Positions 50,050 to 61,378 are shown, counted from the first letter of the stretch. The stretch is 64,000 nucleotides of DNA from Nocardia acididurans (GCF_016741815.1 NZ_JAERRJ010000003.1:496001-560000), one strand, 5' to 3'. Translations and numbers: made by a program. Notes: a model not told the origin generated them from the letters alone.

Positions 50050-50421
50050 GGTGGAGCTGCCGGGAATTGAACCCGGGTCCTCCGCCGCATTTTCAGGGCT
50101 TCTCCGTGTGCAGTTCGCTATGCCTCTGCTTGGATCTCTCGGTCACGCGAACAAGCCGAGATGACGATCCCAGCCGCTGTTTGGTGTCCAGTCCGTCGCC
50201 GCGGCCGCGACGGACTGTAGAGCCCACTAGCTGATGCCAGGGACCGGGTCGTGGGCGAACCCGGGCTGACAGACACGCTTCGTTGCTTAGGCAGCGAGAG
50301 CGTAGTCGCGCTGATGAGAATCGGCGCTTATAGGGTTACAGCGACGCTTATACGGTGGTCTCCTGCCTGCACCGACACGCTTCCCCTGAATCAACGTACG
50401 CAGTCGAAACCGTTCAGCCCC
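50049..50421 (-). ncRNA. ssrA: tmRNA (transfer-messenger RNA)
   Basis: The 373-base one-piece tmRNA starts GGGGCTGAACGGTTTCGAC and ends in a T arm plus GCAGCTCCACCA. The tag reading frame (50287-50325) encodes A-D-S-H-Q-R-D-Y-A-L-A-A followed by TAA, the mycobacterial-type tag. The molecule rescues stalled ribosomes and marks the nascent protein for proteolysis, with SmpB encoded about 85 bp upstream. The 5' end is the CCGTT/GTTTCGAC conserved start. The terminator hairpin abuts the 3' CCA. Confidence 0.96.
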
Positions 50422-50505
50422 GAGAACTTTCATCGATTCAGATGAATCACCCGGCTTGCACCGGGCACAGTCATAGTAACACCGGTGGAACGTCGGATCA
50501 TCCCA

Positions 50506-50994
50506 TTAACCGCGCATGCCCTTGATGCGGCGGCCGAGTTCGCGGGTGATCTCGCGTTCGGTGGTGCGGCGGGCCAGGTCCTGACGCTTGTCGTAGTCCT
50601 GTTTGCCCTTGGCGAGGGCCAGTTCGACCTTGACCTTGCCGTCGGAGAAGTACATGGACAGCGGGACCAGGGTCAGGCTGGACTCTTTGGTCTTGCCGAG
50701 CAGTTTGTCGATCTCGCGACGGTGTAGCAGTAATTTGCGGGTGCGGCGCGGGGCGTGGTTGGTCCAGGTGCCGTGCCCGTACTCGGGAACGTGCAGGCCA
50801 CGCAGCCACACCTCACCGTCGTCGATGCTGGCGTAGGCGTCGACCAGGGATGCCTTGCCCTCGCGCAGGCTCTTCACCTCGGTGCCGACCAGTGCGATCC
50901 CGGCCTCGTAGGTGTCCAGGATCGAGTAGAGGTGCCGCGCCTTGCGGTTCGTGGCGATGACCTTGCGGCCCTTCTCTTTCATAACGTTCAACAT
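50506..50994 (-). CDS. smpB: SsrA-binding protein SmpB
   Basis: The protein has 162 residues, of normal length. Conserved features are [41 protein letters not shown] and the K-G-K-Q-D-Y-D-K-R tail that enters the ribosome. The ATG at 50994 follows GGAGG by 6 bases; an internal ATG (50982) gives the shorter form. It delivers tmRNA to stalled ribosomes and is encoded directly upstream of ssrA. Confidence 0.96.
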   Translation of the reverse strand: MLNVMKEKGRKVIATNRKARHLYSILDTYEAGIALVGTEVKSLREGKASLVDAYASIDDGEVWLRGLHVPEYGHGTWTNHAPRRTRKLLLHRREIDKLLGKTKESSLTLVPLSMYFSDGKVKVELALAKGKQDYDKRQDLARRTTEREITRELGRRIKGMRG

Positions 50995-51074
50995 TAATGG
51001 CCTCCGTCGAGCGAATATTCCGGGAGTCACCGGGCGGGTCGCAACCTCGCGGCGAACGAGGTCGCGACCCGTGT

Positions 51075-51740
51075 TCAGGAACGCTCGCGCGGGTCGAGGA
51101 CGACCTGCGTACCCGGCGCGGCGGCGACCTGCAGGGTGCGCAGGCGCAGCAGGACCGGGTTGTCGTCGAGCAGCTTGGCGGTGTTGGCCAGCGAACGCAG
51201 GGCCGCGGCCTCGGCGCGGGCGCGCTCGAGCTCGGCGCGGCCGCGCTCACGGGCCAGGACCGTCTCCAGGGCCGCCTTGCGCAGCTCGCCCGGCAGCATC
51301 AGATCCTTGGCGCGCATACCGTCGACCCGGATGCCGAGACGCTCGACCAGGGCGGCGACCCGCTCCGCGCCACCGGACAGCAGGGTGCGGTCGGCGATCA
51401 GCTCGTCGAGGGTGCTCGCAGCCACCAGATCGCGCGCGACCTCCTGGACCGCGCCGTAGAGAACCGTGTCGGTGTAGACCGCGCCCGTGGTGAAGGCGAC
51501 CGGATCGATGACCACCCAGTCGACGGCGAAGCTCACGCGCAGCGACAGCCCGTCACGGGTCAGCAGTTCCTGGCCGGACAGCTGCAGCAGGCGCGGTCGC
51601 ATATCGACGCAGACCAGCGTGCAGCGGTCCTTGTCGTAGCGGTGCCGGCCGGGCTCCAGGACCTCGGTGAGGGTGCCGTCCTTGAACAGCAGCGTGCGCT
51701 GCCAGTCCATGACAGTGGTGTAGTCGTATGCGGTGAACAT
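51075..51740 (-). CDS. Slipin/SPFH (band 7) domain protein
   Basis: The protein has 221 residues. It lacks the usual N-terminal membrane anchor: the SPFH domain begins almost at once ([38 protein letters not shown]). A C-terminal coiled coil is rich in [16 protein letters not shown] proteins assemble in ring-like membrane or cytosolic scaffolds; in RNA-repair operons slipins accompany RtcB and tRNA-like Y RNAs. The ATG at 51740 follows AAGGAG by 7 bases. Its leader (51741-52079) is unusually structured; see the tRNA-like RNA. Confidence 0.8.
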   Translation of the reverse strand: MFTAYDYTTVMDWQRTLLFKDGTLTEVLEPGRHRYDKDRCTLVCVDMRPRLLQLSGQELLTRDGLSLRVSFAVDWVVIDPVAFTTGAVYTDTVLYGAVQEVARDLVAASTLDELIADRTLLSGGAERVAALVERLGIRVDGMRAKDLMLPGELRKAALETVLARERGRAELERARAEAAALRSLANTAKLLDDNPVLLRLRTLQVAAAPGTQVVLDPRERS

Positions 51741-51781
51741 TCCAATCTCCTTTCCCCACACGGAAATCGGCGCGAACGGAA

Positions 51782-51880
51782 AACACCCTGCCCGATCACG
51801 ACCGCACGGCGGGGGCCTTCCCCGTCCGGAGACGGAGAGCCCGCAGAGCCGTGTGACCGCAGACGACCGGGCAGGGTGTT
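51782..51880 (-). other. 99-bp inverted repeat in the slipin leader
   Basis: AACACCCTGCCCG at 51782-51794 is the complement of CGGGCAGGGTGTT at 51868-51880, and the inside contains a CCGTC-TCCG-GACGG stem. In the minus-strand transcript it would form one long branched hairpin between the tRNA-like fold and the slipin ribosome site. No target-site duplication is seen at its ends, so a transposable element is not supported. Confidence 0.6.
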
Positions 51881-51960
51881 CCGGTAGGGAATCGAACCCT
51901 GGACGGAGTGACAGTCCGCGCCAACCTGAGTGGATGGAGCGCCGCCCCGATACGGAGAAC
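51878..51960 (-). ncRNA. tRNA-like structured RNA in the slipin leader
   Basis: Read on the minus strand, an acceptor-like pairing GTTCT/GGAAC encloses three arms. The D-like arm is bounded by GCGC...GCGC, the second arm is CGGA-CTGTCAC-TCCG with an Asp-like GTC anticodon loop, and the T arm is AGGG-TTCGATT-CCCT. The variable region is very short and the acceptor has an internal mismatch, so it is not a normal tRNA. It sits about 140 bases upstream of the slipin start on the same strand. tRNA-mimicking Y RNAs are known next to slipin in other bacteria; a relation is inference. It could instead be a decayed tRNA-Asp. Confidence 0.5.
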
Positions 51961-52079
51961 GCGATCCGGAGATTCCGGCGCGCCCCTGGTGACGACCTCC
52001 GAGATCAACGGTAGCCAGCGGAGGCCGGTGCGCGCGAACGAATTTCCGCGCACACCGCAAGCATCATCGAAACCGTTTG

Positions 52080-52394
52080 TCAGCCAAGGACTTTGAGGCC
52101 GACCACACAGGCCACGATGCCGCCGAGGAACAGCAGCTTGAGCGGGCTCACCGCTTCACCGCCGGTCGCCATGGCGTAGGCCACCGTCAGCACCGCGCCG
52201 ATGCCCACCCACACCGCGTAGGCGGTGCCGACGGGCAGACCGCGCATGGCGTAGGACAGCCCGCCCATGCTGGCGATCAGCGCGATGCCGAAGACGGCGG
52301 TGGGAACCAGACGGGTGAAACCCTCGGACTTGTCCAGCGCGGTGGCCCACACGGCTTCCAGCACACCCGAGATCAGCAGAACGATCCAGTACAC
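52080..52394 (-). CDS. sugE: SMR-family guanidinium exporter (Gdx/SugE)
   Basis: The protein has 104 residues and four helices. Helix 1 has L-I-S-G-V-L-E-A-V-W-A-T-A-L, and helix 3 has G-L-P-V-G-T-A-Y-A-V-W-V-G-I-G-A-V, the Gdx/SugE signature that separates guanidinium exporters from EmrE drug exporters. The GTG start lies about 7 bases after GGAGGAG, and a guanidine-III riboswitch ends at this ribosome site, supporting export of guanidine. Confidence 0.92.
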   Translation of the reverse strand: MYWIVLLISGVLEAVWATALDKSEGFTRLVPTAVFGIALIASMGGLSYAMRGLPVGTAYAVWVGIGAVLTVAYAMATGGEAVSPLKLLFLGGIVACVVGLKVLG

Positions 52395-52407
52395 GACGAC
52401 CTCCTCC

Positions 52408-52449
52408 GAGGCCGTCTTGTCGCTCGCCGGGTACGGCTCCCTCGTCCGG
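52408..52449 (-). promoter_or_regulatory. Guanidine-III (ykkC-III) riboswitch
   Basis: On the minus strand the sequence begins CCGGACGAGG, continues with CCGTACCCGG, and ends with GACAAGACGGC-CTC, closely matching the ykkC-III consensus. It directly precedes the GGAGGAG ribosome site (52401-52407) of sugE, so guanidine binding would free the Shine-Dalgarno and switch on translation. Confidence 0.88.
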
Positions 52450-52531
52450 TGTTCCGTCGCGGAACTACTTCCACCATCGCAAACGACCCGCTACCCGGGC
52501 AAATTACCGGCCGGTGATCTCCGCCTCCAGG

Positions 52532-53746
52532 TCAGTTCGCGGCATCGAGGCGGGCTGCGACCCAGTCGATGGCCGCGGGCGAACCGGCCGATTCGGCGGT
52601 GACGTGCTCGGTGCCCGGGATCTTCACGTAGGTGACGTCCACGCCACGGTTGCGATAGTCGGCGACCAGTGCGTCGGTGCCCGGGGTGTAGGCGATCTCG
52701 TCGTAGTCGGCCATGAACAGGTAGAGCGGGGCGTTCGGGGTGCCGTAGGTGCCCGCCTCGAGGGTGTCGAGCACCTCGGTGACGCCGGGCACGCCCAGCG
52801 GCCACACGCCGTTGACCGTCTTGGACTGCATGGGCGTGAACGGGTAGCTCGACAGGATCTGGGTCTGGCACATGCCCGAGATCGCGGGCTCCAGGCCCGG
52901 ATCGGTGAACAGGGCCGGAATGTTGAGCTCGGGGTACGCGCGGGCGAGCCCGTAGGACGCCGAGAAGTTGATGCCGCCGAAGGGCCCGCCGTTCATGATT
53001 TCGGCGGACTTGCCCATATCGGTGGGCAGGCCGCCCGCGGCCGAACCCACGATGTTCAGCTCGGGTGCGTAGTCCGCCGCGAGTTCGGCGGCGAACTCGG
53101 TGCCGCGCGCACCGCCCGAGTAGCCGAACAGACCGACCGGGGTGTCGGTGCCGCGCAGTCCGGCGGGAGCGAAGTTCAGGGCGGCGCGGATACCGTCGAG
53201 GGTGTTGCGGCCCTCGACATAGCCCGCGGCGAACTGGTTCTGCGGGCCGAGGTAGTCCGAGACCACCACGGTGTAGCCGCGATCGAGGAAGGTCGCGAGA
53301 TTGCCGTTCTCGGCGATCATGCCGGTGCTCAACAGGTAGGGGATGCCCGCGCGCAGCTGGTAGGAGGGGTTGCAGCGGGTATCGAGGGCGTCGATCCACG
53401 GCTGGAAGGAGACCAGTTTGGTCGGTGCACCGGCCACGTCCGGCTTGATGACGACGGCCATGGTGGTCCACGGGTTGCCCTTGGTGTCCTGGCTGACGTA
53501 CTTCACCTGCCAGGCGCGCACCGGATTCTTGGTGGAGACGCCGGTGAGGGTGATCGGACGGCTGTCGACCACCTGCCCCATGGCCGCACCCCGCAGCGAA
53601 TCAGGCTGCGTGTAGAAGGGGTCTAGCGCAGGCACCGGCGGCACACCCGGATCGGCGTGCCCCGCGGGCATGGAGGTGAACCCGGCCGCGATCGCGAAGG
53701 CGGCAACCAGTGAGCGAATCATCCGACGTGACATGAGCCGAGACAT
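52532..53746 (-). CDS. Secreted lipase of the LIP family (second copy)
   Basis: The protein has 404 residues with a signal peptide ending near A-G-H-A-D. It has nucleophile elbow G-Y-S-G-G-A-R-G, acid region A-D-Y-D-E-I and His in G-T-E-H-V-T, as in other LIP-family lipases. It is related to the protein at 14940. The first ATG (53746) of three in-frame ATGs is used. It would hydrolyse esters outside the cell. Confidence 0.87.
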   Translation of the reverse strand: MSRLMSRRMIRSLVAAFAIAAGFTSMPAGHADPGVPPVPALDPFYTQPDSLRGAAMGQVVDSRPITLTGVSTKNPVRAWQVKYVSQDTKGNPWTTMAVVIKPDVAGAPTKLVSFQPWIDALDTRCNPSYQLRAGIPYLLSTGMIAENGNLATFLDRGYTVVVSDYLGPQNQFAAGYVEGRNTLDGIRAALNFAPAGLRGTDTPVGLFGYSGGARGTEFAAELAADYAPELNIVGSAAGGLPTDMGKSAEIMNGGPFGGINFSASYGLARAYPELNIPALFTDPGLEPAISGMCQTQILSSYPFTPMQSKTVNGVWPLGVPGVTEVLDTLEAGTYGTPNAPLYLFMADYDEIAYTPGTDALVADYRNRGVDVTYVKIPGTEHVTAESAGSPAAIDWVAARLDAAN

Positions 53747-53901
53747 TAGAACCGGTCCCGCTGGTTTCACAGTTGAAACACGGACAAACAGTCCATTTGC
53801 CTCCGTGTTGCTGCTCATGCCGATACCCCGGCCCGCCGCAGTGTTGCCTACGCGACAGCACTCCCCTTGCACCCCAACACATTCCGCCCGCCCACACGAA
53901 A

Positions 53902-53930
53902 AAGCCCCCAACCGAATCGGTTGGGGGCTT
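53902..53930 (-). terminator. Intrinsic terminator of tRNA-Glu
   Basis: AAGCCCCCAACCGA pairs with TCGGTTGGGGGCTT; on the minus strand it is followed by TTTTTCG. It lies 6 bp beyond the tRNA 3' end. Confidence 0.9.
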
Positions 53931-53935
53931 CTCAG

Positions 53936-54008
53936 TAGTCCCGACGGGATTTGAACCCGCGCTACCGCCTTGAGAGGGCGGCGTCCTAGGCCGCTAGACG
54001 ACGGGACC
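53936..54008 (-). tRNA. tRNA-Glu (anticodon CTC)
   Basis: A 73-base cloverleaf has acceptor GGTCCCG paired with CGGGACT (one G-U), anticodon arm CCGCC-CTCTCAA-GGCGG (CTC reads GAG glutamate codons) and T arm CGGG-TTCAAAT-CCCG. CCA is not encoded. It is followed by an intrinsic terminator. Confidence 0.93.
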
Positions 54009-54122
54009 AGGTCGCTCGCTGCGATCCGTGGACCGCGGCAGCCCCGAAATACTAACGTGCCAACCGTCCAGCAACCAAATCCGCTGCTGAGAGCACTACC
54101 GAGATCAATCCGTGGACCGCGC

Positions 54123-56201
<2,079 letters not shown>

Positions 56202-56314
56202 GGCCGCTATCCTACGGACCCGCGCCGACACCGTCCGCGCGTCGCGCGTCCTCGCACCCCCACTCACCTCCGGCGTGTCGTGGAAACACCAGAGGTGAAC
56301 AGCGGCAAGACATT

Positions 56315-57220
56315 TCACTCACGCACATAGAACCGCAGCGCCACATACGCGGCCAATGCGGCGAATCCGACACCTACCGGCGTGATGACGAGCGCCACAC
56401 TCGCGATGTCGTCGGTGGTTATCTTCGGCAGCACCTGATCATTTGCCAGACTACCCAGCGCCTTGTTGATCACCAGCGGCCGGGCCACGAACAACCCCAC
56501 CACCGCGAGCACCGAACCGACCAGCGCGGCCAGCACCGCCTCCAGCAGGAACGGCAGCTGCGTGTACCAGCGGGACGCGCCGACCAGTCGCATGATGCCG
56601 ACCTCGGTCTTCCGCGCCAGCGCCGCGACCTGAACCATATTGGTGATCAGCAGCAGCGCCGCGAGCCCCTGCAGGATCGCCAGCCCGAAGGCCGCGTTCC
56701 GCACACCCACGAAGAATCCGACCAGCCTGTCCACGATGTCCACATCATTGAGCACCGTCTCCACGCCCGGCTCCTTGGAGAAGTCGTCGTAGATGGCCCG
56801 GTACTTGGTGACATCGTTGAGTTTCACCATCAGCGCCGACGGCAGCCCGTCCTTGCTGATCTCGTCGGCCAGCGCGGGCTCGTCCTTGAACGTGGTCTCG
56901 CGCAACTCCTTCAAGGCGTCCGCGCTGTTGACGAACTGCACGCTCACCACATGCGGATTGGCCTTCAGCTTCGCCATGATCGTCTTGCACGGTTCGGCCG
57001 TGCAGTCCGGATCCGACTGCGAGACCTCCGGATCCAGGTAGAGCCGGATCGCCACCCGCTCGACGTAGTAGTCCTGGATCTTGTCCGCGAGCCGCACCAT
57101 GAGCAGCCCGCCGCCCAGCATGGTCAGCGACACCACGGTGGTGACGATCAGGGCCACGGTCATGGTGATATTGCGGCGCAGACCGGTGATGATCTCGCCG
57201 AAGAGGAATCCCGCGCGCAT
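56315..57220 (-). CDS. ftsX: Cell-division ABC transporter membrane subunit FtsX
   Basis: The protein has 301 residues and four membrane helices with a ~140-residue extracellular domain between the first two (about 45-170), as in other Fts[13 protein letters not shown] is at the N-terminus and [12 protein letters not shown] in the coupling region. Its start overlaps the ftsE stop (TAATG). With FtsE it controls peptidoglycan hydrolases at the septum. Confidence 0.94.
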   Translation of the reverse strand: MRAGFLFGEIITGLRRNITMTVALIVTTVVSLTMLGGGLLMVRLADKIQDYYVERVAIRLYLDPEVSQSDPDCTAEPCKTIMAKLKANPHVVSVQFVNSADALKELRETTFKDEPALADEISKDGLPSALMVKLNDVTKYRAIYDDFSKEPGVETVLNDVDIVDRLVGFFVGVRNAAFGLAILQGLAALLLITNMVQVAALARKTEVGIMRLVGASRWYTQLPFLLEAVLAALVGSVLAVVGLFVARPLVINKALGSLANDQVLPKITTDDIASVALVITPVGVGFAALAAYVALRFYVRE

Positions 57221-57909
57221 TACCGGCCCACCCCGTAGACGCCCATCTCCTCGTCGCGCACCACGCGGCCGCGATCGAGTTCGATGACCCGGCGGCGCAT
57301 GGCGTCCACGATCACGTTGTCGTGGGTGGCCATGACCACCGTGGTTCCGGTGCGGTTCACGCGTTCCAGCAGCGTCATGATGTCCTGACTGGTCTCCGGG
57401 TCGAGGTTGCCCGTGGGTTCGTCGGCGAGCAGCACCAGCGGCCGGTTCACGAAGGCGCGGGCCAGGGCCACGCGCTGCTGTTCACCGCCGGAGAGTTCGC
57501 CGGGCAGCCGGTCGGCCTTGCCGGCGAGGCCGACCATGTCGAGCGCCTCGGGAACCGCGCGGTCGATGAATGCCCGGGATTTGCCGATCACCTCCAGCGC
57601 GAAGGCCACGTTCTGTTCGACGGTCTTCTGCTGTAGCAGCCGGAAGTCCTGGAACACGCAGCCGATGCGCTGGCGCAGTTTGGGCACATTGCGCCCGGCC
57701 AGCTTGTCGACCCGGAAATCGGCGACCCAGACCTCGCCCGCGCTCGGCCGTTCCTCCTTGAGCAGCAGCCGCATGAAGGTCGACTTCCCGGACCCGGACG
57801 GTCCGATGACGAAGACGAATTCGCCCTTGCCGATATCGACGGAGACGTTGTCCAAGGCGGGTCTCGTCGAGGTCTTGTAGGACTTGGTGACGCTCCGCAG
57901 ACTGATCAC
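57220..57909 (-). CDS. ftsE: Cell-division ABC transporter ATPase FtsE
   Basis: The protein has 229 residues. Walker A is G-P-S-G-S-G-K-S-T, the signature [10 protein letters not shown], Walker [12 protein letters not shown], and the H-loop A-T-H-D. ATP hydrolysis by FtsEX drives cell-wall hydrolases. It follows mscS and the 56-residue gene, 58 bp upstream, on the same strand, as in mycobacteria. Confidence 0.95.
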   Translation of the reverse strand: MISLRSVTKSYKTSTRPALDNVSVDIGKGEFVFVIGPSGSGKSTFMRLLLKEERPSAGEVWVADFRVDKLAGRNVPKLRQRIGCVFQDFRLLQQKTVEQNVAFALEVIGKSRAFIDRAVPEALDMVGLAGKADRLPGELSGGEQQRVALARAFVNRPLVLLADEPTGNLDPETSQDIMTLLERVNRTGTTVVMATHDNVIVDAMRRRVIELDRGRVVRDEEMGVYGVGR

Positions 57910-57966
57910 GAGTTGCCAGTGTAACGGTTTGGTCTCGCTACCAGGCTGCGCCGCGCAGGGGACTTG

Positions 57967-58137
57967 TCAACGTTGCTGGGTGTTCTCCCCATCCGGTAGC
58001 ACGCTGCTGAGCATGGTGTTCATGATGGCCGGATAGCCCTTCGCATCGGGGGTTTCCGGTTTGACGAACAGGTACAGCACGAATGTGGCGACCCATACCG
58101 TGAGCAGGACCGCCGTGGACTTACGCGTTGTTTTCAC
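57967..58137 (-). CDS. Small membrane protein overlapping mscS
   Basis: The protein has 56 residues from a GTG at 58137, overlapping the end of mscS by 17 bases in another frame. A positively charged N-terminus (M-K-T-T-R-K) precedes one hydrophobic helix (V-L-L-T-V-W-V-A-T-F-V-L-Y-L-F-V), then a polar tail. In M. tuberculosis a small membrane protein gene also lies between the MscS-like gene and ftsE, so the position supports it. Function is unknown; it may be coupled to mscS by translation. Confidence 0.6.
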   Translation of the reverse strand: MKTTRKSTAVLLTVWVATFVLYLFVKPETPDAKGYPAIMNTMLSSVLPDGENTQQR

Positions 58138-58981
58138 TCAAACCCTCCCGGCGTAGCGCAGCGGCGACTCGCACGCGCAGCTCACGACCGACTTCGAACT
58201 GTTTGCCCGGCAGTGTCCGGGCCACCATCTTGATATTCATCTGGTCGACGGTGAGATCTTCGACACCCATCACGGTGGGCTCATCCAGGAGCAGCGATTT
58301 CAGCTTGCGATCGGCGAACGCCTTGGCGCCCACGTCGTGCAGGATCTCGTTGACCTTGTTGATATCCGCGGTGGCGGGCACGGGGACATCGATGGCCGCG
58401 CGCGCCCAATCCTTCGACAGGTTGATCACTTTCACGATCTGACCGTTCGGTACCGTGATGACTTCTCCATCGGCGCTACGCAGAGTCGTGATGCGCAACG
58501 TGACGTCCTCGACCGTACCTTCGGCATCGTTCGCCGATCCAGTGACGGCGATCCGGACGACATCGCCGTAGCCGTACTGCCTTTCGGTGATCAGGAAGAA
58601 TCCGGCGAGAAGGTCCTGCACAATGCGCTGCGCGCCGAAACCGAGCGCCGCGCCCAGAACCGCCGCTGGCGCAACCAGGCCACCGAGCTGGAATCCCAAG
58701 CGCTGCAACACTTCCAGACCGACCAGGAAGTACACGATGGACAGCACGACCCAGGTGACCACCTGCGCCAGCGCGTGCCGGTGCTTGGCCGCCTCGGTGC
58801 GCACCAGGGAGTCACTGCTGCGGAAACCGGCGTCGATCTTGCGCGTAATCCGGTCTCGCACAAAGGTTGCGGCGCGACTGAACAGCATCGCGCCAGTGAT
58901 GAGCAGGACGATCTCGAGGCCGCTCGACCGAGCCCAGTTGGCGAAATCGGCTCCGGTCGACGCGGCGAGATACGAATTCAT
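58121..58981 (-). CDS. Small-conductance mechanosensitive channel (MscS family)
   Basis: The protein has 286 residues. Three transmembrane segments (about 20-45, 70-95, 95-120) precede the MscS beta domain, with A-L-G-F-G-A-Q-R-I-V-Q-D-L-L-A-G-F-F and V-E-D-V-T-L-R-I-T-T-L-R, followed by V-P-N-G-Q-I. It is the counterpart of the conserved gene between prfB and ftsE in mycobacteria and acts in osmotic safety. Confidence 0.88.
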   Translation of the reverse strand: MNSYLAASTGADFANWARSSGLEIVLLITGAMLFSRAATFVRDRITRKIDAGFRSSDSLVRTEAAKHRHALAQVVTWVVLSIVYFLVGLEVLQRLGFQLGGLVAPAAVLGAALGFGAQRIVQDLLAGFFLITERQYGYGDVVRIAVTGSANDAEGTVEDVTLRITTLRSADGEVITVPNGQIVKVINLSKDWARAAIDVPVPATADINKVNEILHDVGAKAFADRKLKSLLLDEPTVMGVEDLTVDQMNIKMVARTLPGKQFEVGRELRVRVAAALRREGLSENNA

Positions 58982-58987
58982 CCTGGT

Positions 58988-60112
58988 TTACCCCTGGGTT
59001 GTCTGCTGCTCCCGCATACGCCAGCGGATGCCGGATTCGATGAAACCATCTATGTCGCCGTCGAGTACAGCCGACGGGTTGTTCACTTCGTAGGTCGTGC
59101 GCAGGTCCTTGACCATCTGGTACGGGTGCAGGACGTAGGAGCGCATCTGGTTGCCCCAGGACGCGCCCTCGGTGGTCTTGAGGGCGTCCATCTGGGCGCG
59201 TTCTTCCTGCCGTTTGCGCTCCAGCAGCTTCGCCTGGAGCACGCGCATGGCCGAAATCTTGTTCTGGAGTTGGGATTTCTCGTTCTGGCAGGTGACGACG
59301 ATGCCGGTCGGGATGTGCGTGAGACGCACGGCGGAGTCGGTGGTGTTGACCGACTGGCCGCCCGGACCCGAGGAGCGGTACACGTCGACGCGCACCTCGT
59401 TCTCGTTGATGTCGATGTGGTCGGTGGTCTCGACCACGGGCAGCACCTCGACCTCGGCGAAGGAGGTCTGGCGGCGGCCCTGGTTGTCGAACGGGCTGAT
59501 GCGCACCAGGCGGTGCGTGCCCATCTCCACCGACAGGGTGCCGTAGGCGTACGGCGACTTCACCGCGAAGGTTGCCGACTTGATGCCGGCCTCTTCCGCA
59601 TAGGAGGTGTCGTAGATCTCGACCGGGTACTTGTGGCGCTCGGCCCAGCGCACGTACATGCGCATGAGCATCTGCGCCCAGTCGGCCGCGTCCACGCCGC
59701 CCGCGCCGGAGCGAATGTTGACCAGCGCTTCACGCTTGTCGTATTCGCCGGACAGCAGGGTGCGGACCTCCATGGCCTCCACATCACTGTGCAGGCCCGC
59801 GCGCTCGGCGTCGGCGTCGGCGAGCGCGGCCGTGCGGTCCTCGCCCTCCTCGGCTTCGGCGAGCTCGTAGAGCACAGGCAGGTCTTCGAGCCGCTGGCGC
59901 AGGTCGCGGACCCGGCGCAGTTCGGACTGCGCATGCGACAGTTCGCTGGTCACGGCCTGTGCGTGTTCTTGGTTGTTCCAGAGTTCCGGATCAGCCGCCT
60001 GCTGCTCGAGCTCGTCGATACGACGGGCGAGCTCCTCGATGTCGAGCACCGACTCGATGGTCTTCAGAGTGGTGTCGAGTTCGGCAAGATCAGCTGATAC
60101 GTCAGGATGCAC
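58988..60112 (-). CDS. prfB: Peptide chain release factor 2 (RF2)
   Basis: The protein has 374 residues. The stop-codon tripeptide S-P-F (I-S-P-F-D-N-Q) and the catalytic G-G-Q ([10 protein letters not shown]) are present. Unlike E. coli, there is no internal UGA or programmed frameshift. The GTG at 60112 aligns with the mycobacterial N-terminus (H-P-D-V-S-A-D-L); a TTG at 60121 is possible. It is the first gene of the prfB-mscS-ftsEX run. Confidence 0.95.
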   Translation of the reverse strand: MHPDVSADLAELDTTLKTIESVLDIEELARRIDELEQQAADPELWNNQEHAQAVTSELSHAQSELRRVRDLRQRLEDLPVLYELAEAEEGEDRTAALADADAERAGLHSDVEAMEVRTLLSGEYDKREALVNIRSGAGGVDAADWAQMLMRMYVRWAERHKYPVEIYDTSYAEEAGIKSATFAVKSPYAYGTLSVEMGTHRLVRISPFDNQGRRQTSFAEVEVLPVVETTDHIDINENEVRVDVYRSSGPGGQSVNTTDSAVRLTHIPTGIVVTCQNEKSQLQNKISAMRVLQAKLLERKRQEERAQMDALKTTEGASWGNQMRSYVLHPYQMVKDLRTTYEVNNPSAVLDGDIDGFIESGIRWRMREQQTTQG

Positions 60113-60385
60113 GATGGTCAAGATTACAGCCCCGCCTCTCCGAAACTTAAGCGCCCAGCCGGGTGCCGTGGACTGTTCGGGCACGCGTGCCGGCGGTTGG
60201 GAGCCGACCCGATTCCGGACGTACCCGACGAGTTACCCGGCCCTCGCGAAATCAGTTGTCGCGATCGCAATCGGGCGGAAAGAACAGGGGCAAGCGCTCT
60301 TCAGGCGTGCTCGCGGGCGTCGATATCACTGTTCATGATCGCGAGGGTACGCCTCCAAACGGCTTCCACGCCAACGAGATCAGCG

Positions 60386-61240
60386 TCACCCGATGGCGCG
60401 CAGGCCACCCGGGCGGCGGCCGAGCAGACCGTCCAGCGCGGTCGCCGTGGCCTCATCCGCCGGAAGGTAGACCATGATGTGCTGGTCGTCGTCCGCCGAC
60501 AGATCCAGCCGCTCGTACCCGAGCCGCAACTCCCCCGCCTCCGGATGCGTGAGCCGGTCGACACCGGTCGATCCGATGAATCCCGGGATCTTCAGTACGC
60601 GATCGGTGAACGGGAGCCCGACGGTGACCGCCAGCTCGTCGGCCAGCGCCGCCACCGCCGCATCCGTCCGGAACGGCCCGGACTTCAACGCCGCCACCAC
60701 CTGATCGGCCATATGCTCCCAGTCCGCGAAGACGTTCCGCGCCCGCTCATCGGTGAAGACGAACCGCGCGAAATTGGCGGGCAGCCCCGCATCGAGCAGA
60801 CCCACGGATCCCATCACCCGCTCATATCCCTCGGTGCACGCCAGGACCTCATGCAACCGGTTGAACACCGCGGCGGGCGCGGGCCCGAGCCGATCCAGCA
60901 CCGCCCGCACGGCGGGCCGCACCTCCCGATTGGGCATCGCCCCGCCCATGCAGTGGAACCCGGTACCGGTCTTCTGCAATTGATAGAGGTGAATGCGCTC
61001 ACTGGACGTCAGCCGCAGAGCATCCCCGAGCGAGGACAACACCTCCGGCGAGGGATGCCGATCCCGCCCCTGCTCGAGCCGGGTCAGATATTCGACGCTC
61101 ACGCCGGCGAGCATGGCCAGTTCGGACCGTCGCAATCCGGGCGTACGCCGCCGAGGTCCGGTGGGCAGGCCCACCGCCGCGGGAGTCACGGCTTCGCGCC
61201 GGGTGCGCAGGAACAGTCCCAACTCGTTGTCGCTCACCAT
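60386..61240 (-). CDS. MmyB-type XRE regulator
   Basis: The protein has 284 residues. The helix-turn-helix is near 10-70 (P-G-L-R-R-S-E-L-A-M-L-A-G-V-S-V-E-Y-L-T-R-L-E-Q-G-R), followed by an MmyB-like ligand-binding domain. It is divergent from the flavin reductase gene at 61379, and an inverted repeat lies between them. This regulator type usually controls the adjacent reductase. The 273 bp upstream towards prfB holds nothing recognisable. Confidence 0.87.
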   Translation of the reverse strand: MVSDNELGLFLRTRREAVTPAAVGLPTGPRRRTPGLRRSELAMLAGVSVEYLTRLEQGRDRHPSPEVLSSLGDALRLTSSERIHLYQLQKTGTGFHCMGGAMPNREVRPAVRAVLDRLGPAPAAVFNRLHEVLACTEGYERVMGSVGLLDAGLPANFARFVFTDERARNVFADWEHMADQVVAALKSGPFRTDAAVAALADELAVTVGLPFTDRVLKIPGFIGSTGVDRLTHPEAGELRLGYERLDLSADDDQHIMVYLPADEATATALDGLLGRRPGGLRAIG

Positions 61241-61266
61241 TCGAACGTAACAGCGGTGGGCCACCC

Positions 61267-61293
61267 GAGAGTGGCCCTGTCACTACCACTCTC
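61267..61293. promoter_or_regulatory. Inverted repeat GAGAGTGG-N11-CCACTCTC
   Basis: Perfect 8-base arms with an 11-base spacer lie in the 138-bp region between the MmyB-type regulator and the flavin reductase. It is probably the operator for the regulator. Confidence 0.5.
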
Positions 61294-61378
61294 AGCGTGG
61301 TCTCCCTGGGGGTCTCGCCCGGCGGCAGAGTCGTTCCCAGCGGCGGAACCGCCGGTTGAACTCTCGGAGGAGAAGAAG

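Noticed and set aside
50429..50446. TTCATC/GATGAA inverted repeat upstream of tmRNA
   Set aside because: Six-base arms in a short promoter region are too weak to call an operator, and no regulator is linked.
51741..52079. T-box riboswitch in the slipin leader
   Set aside because: The conserved AGGGTGG-type T-box sequence is not present; the structure itself resembles a tRNA rather than binding one.
59000..60112. Programmed frameshift in prfB
   Set aside because: The frame is continuous without an in-frame UGA near the 5' end, as expected in actinobacteria.
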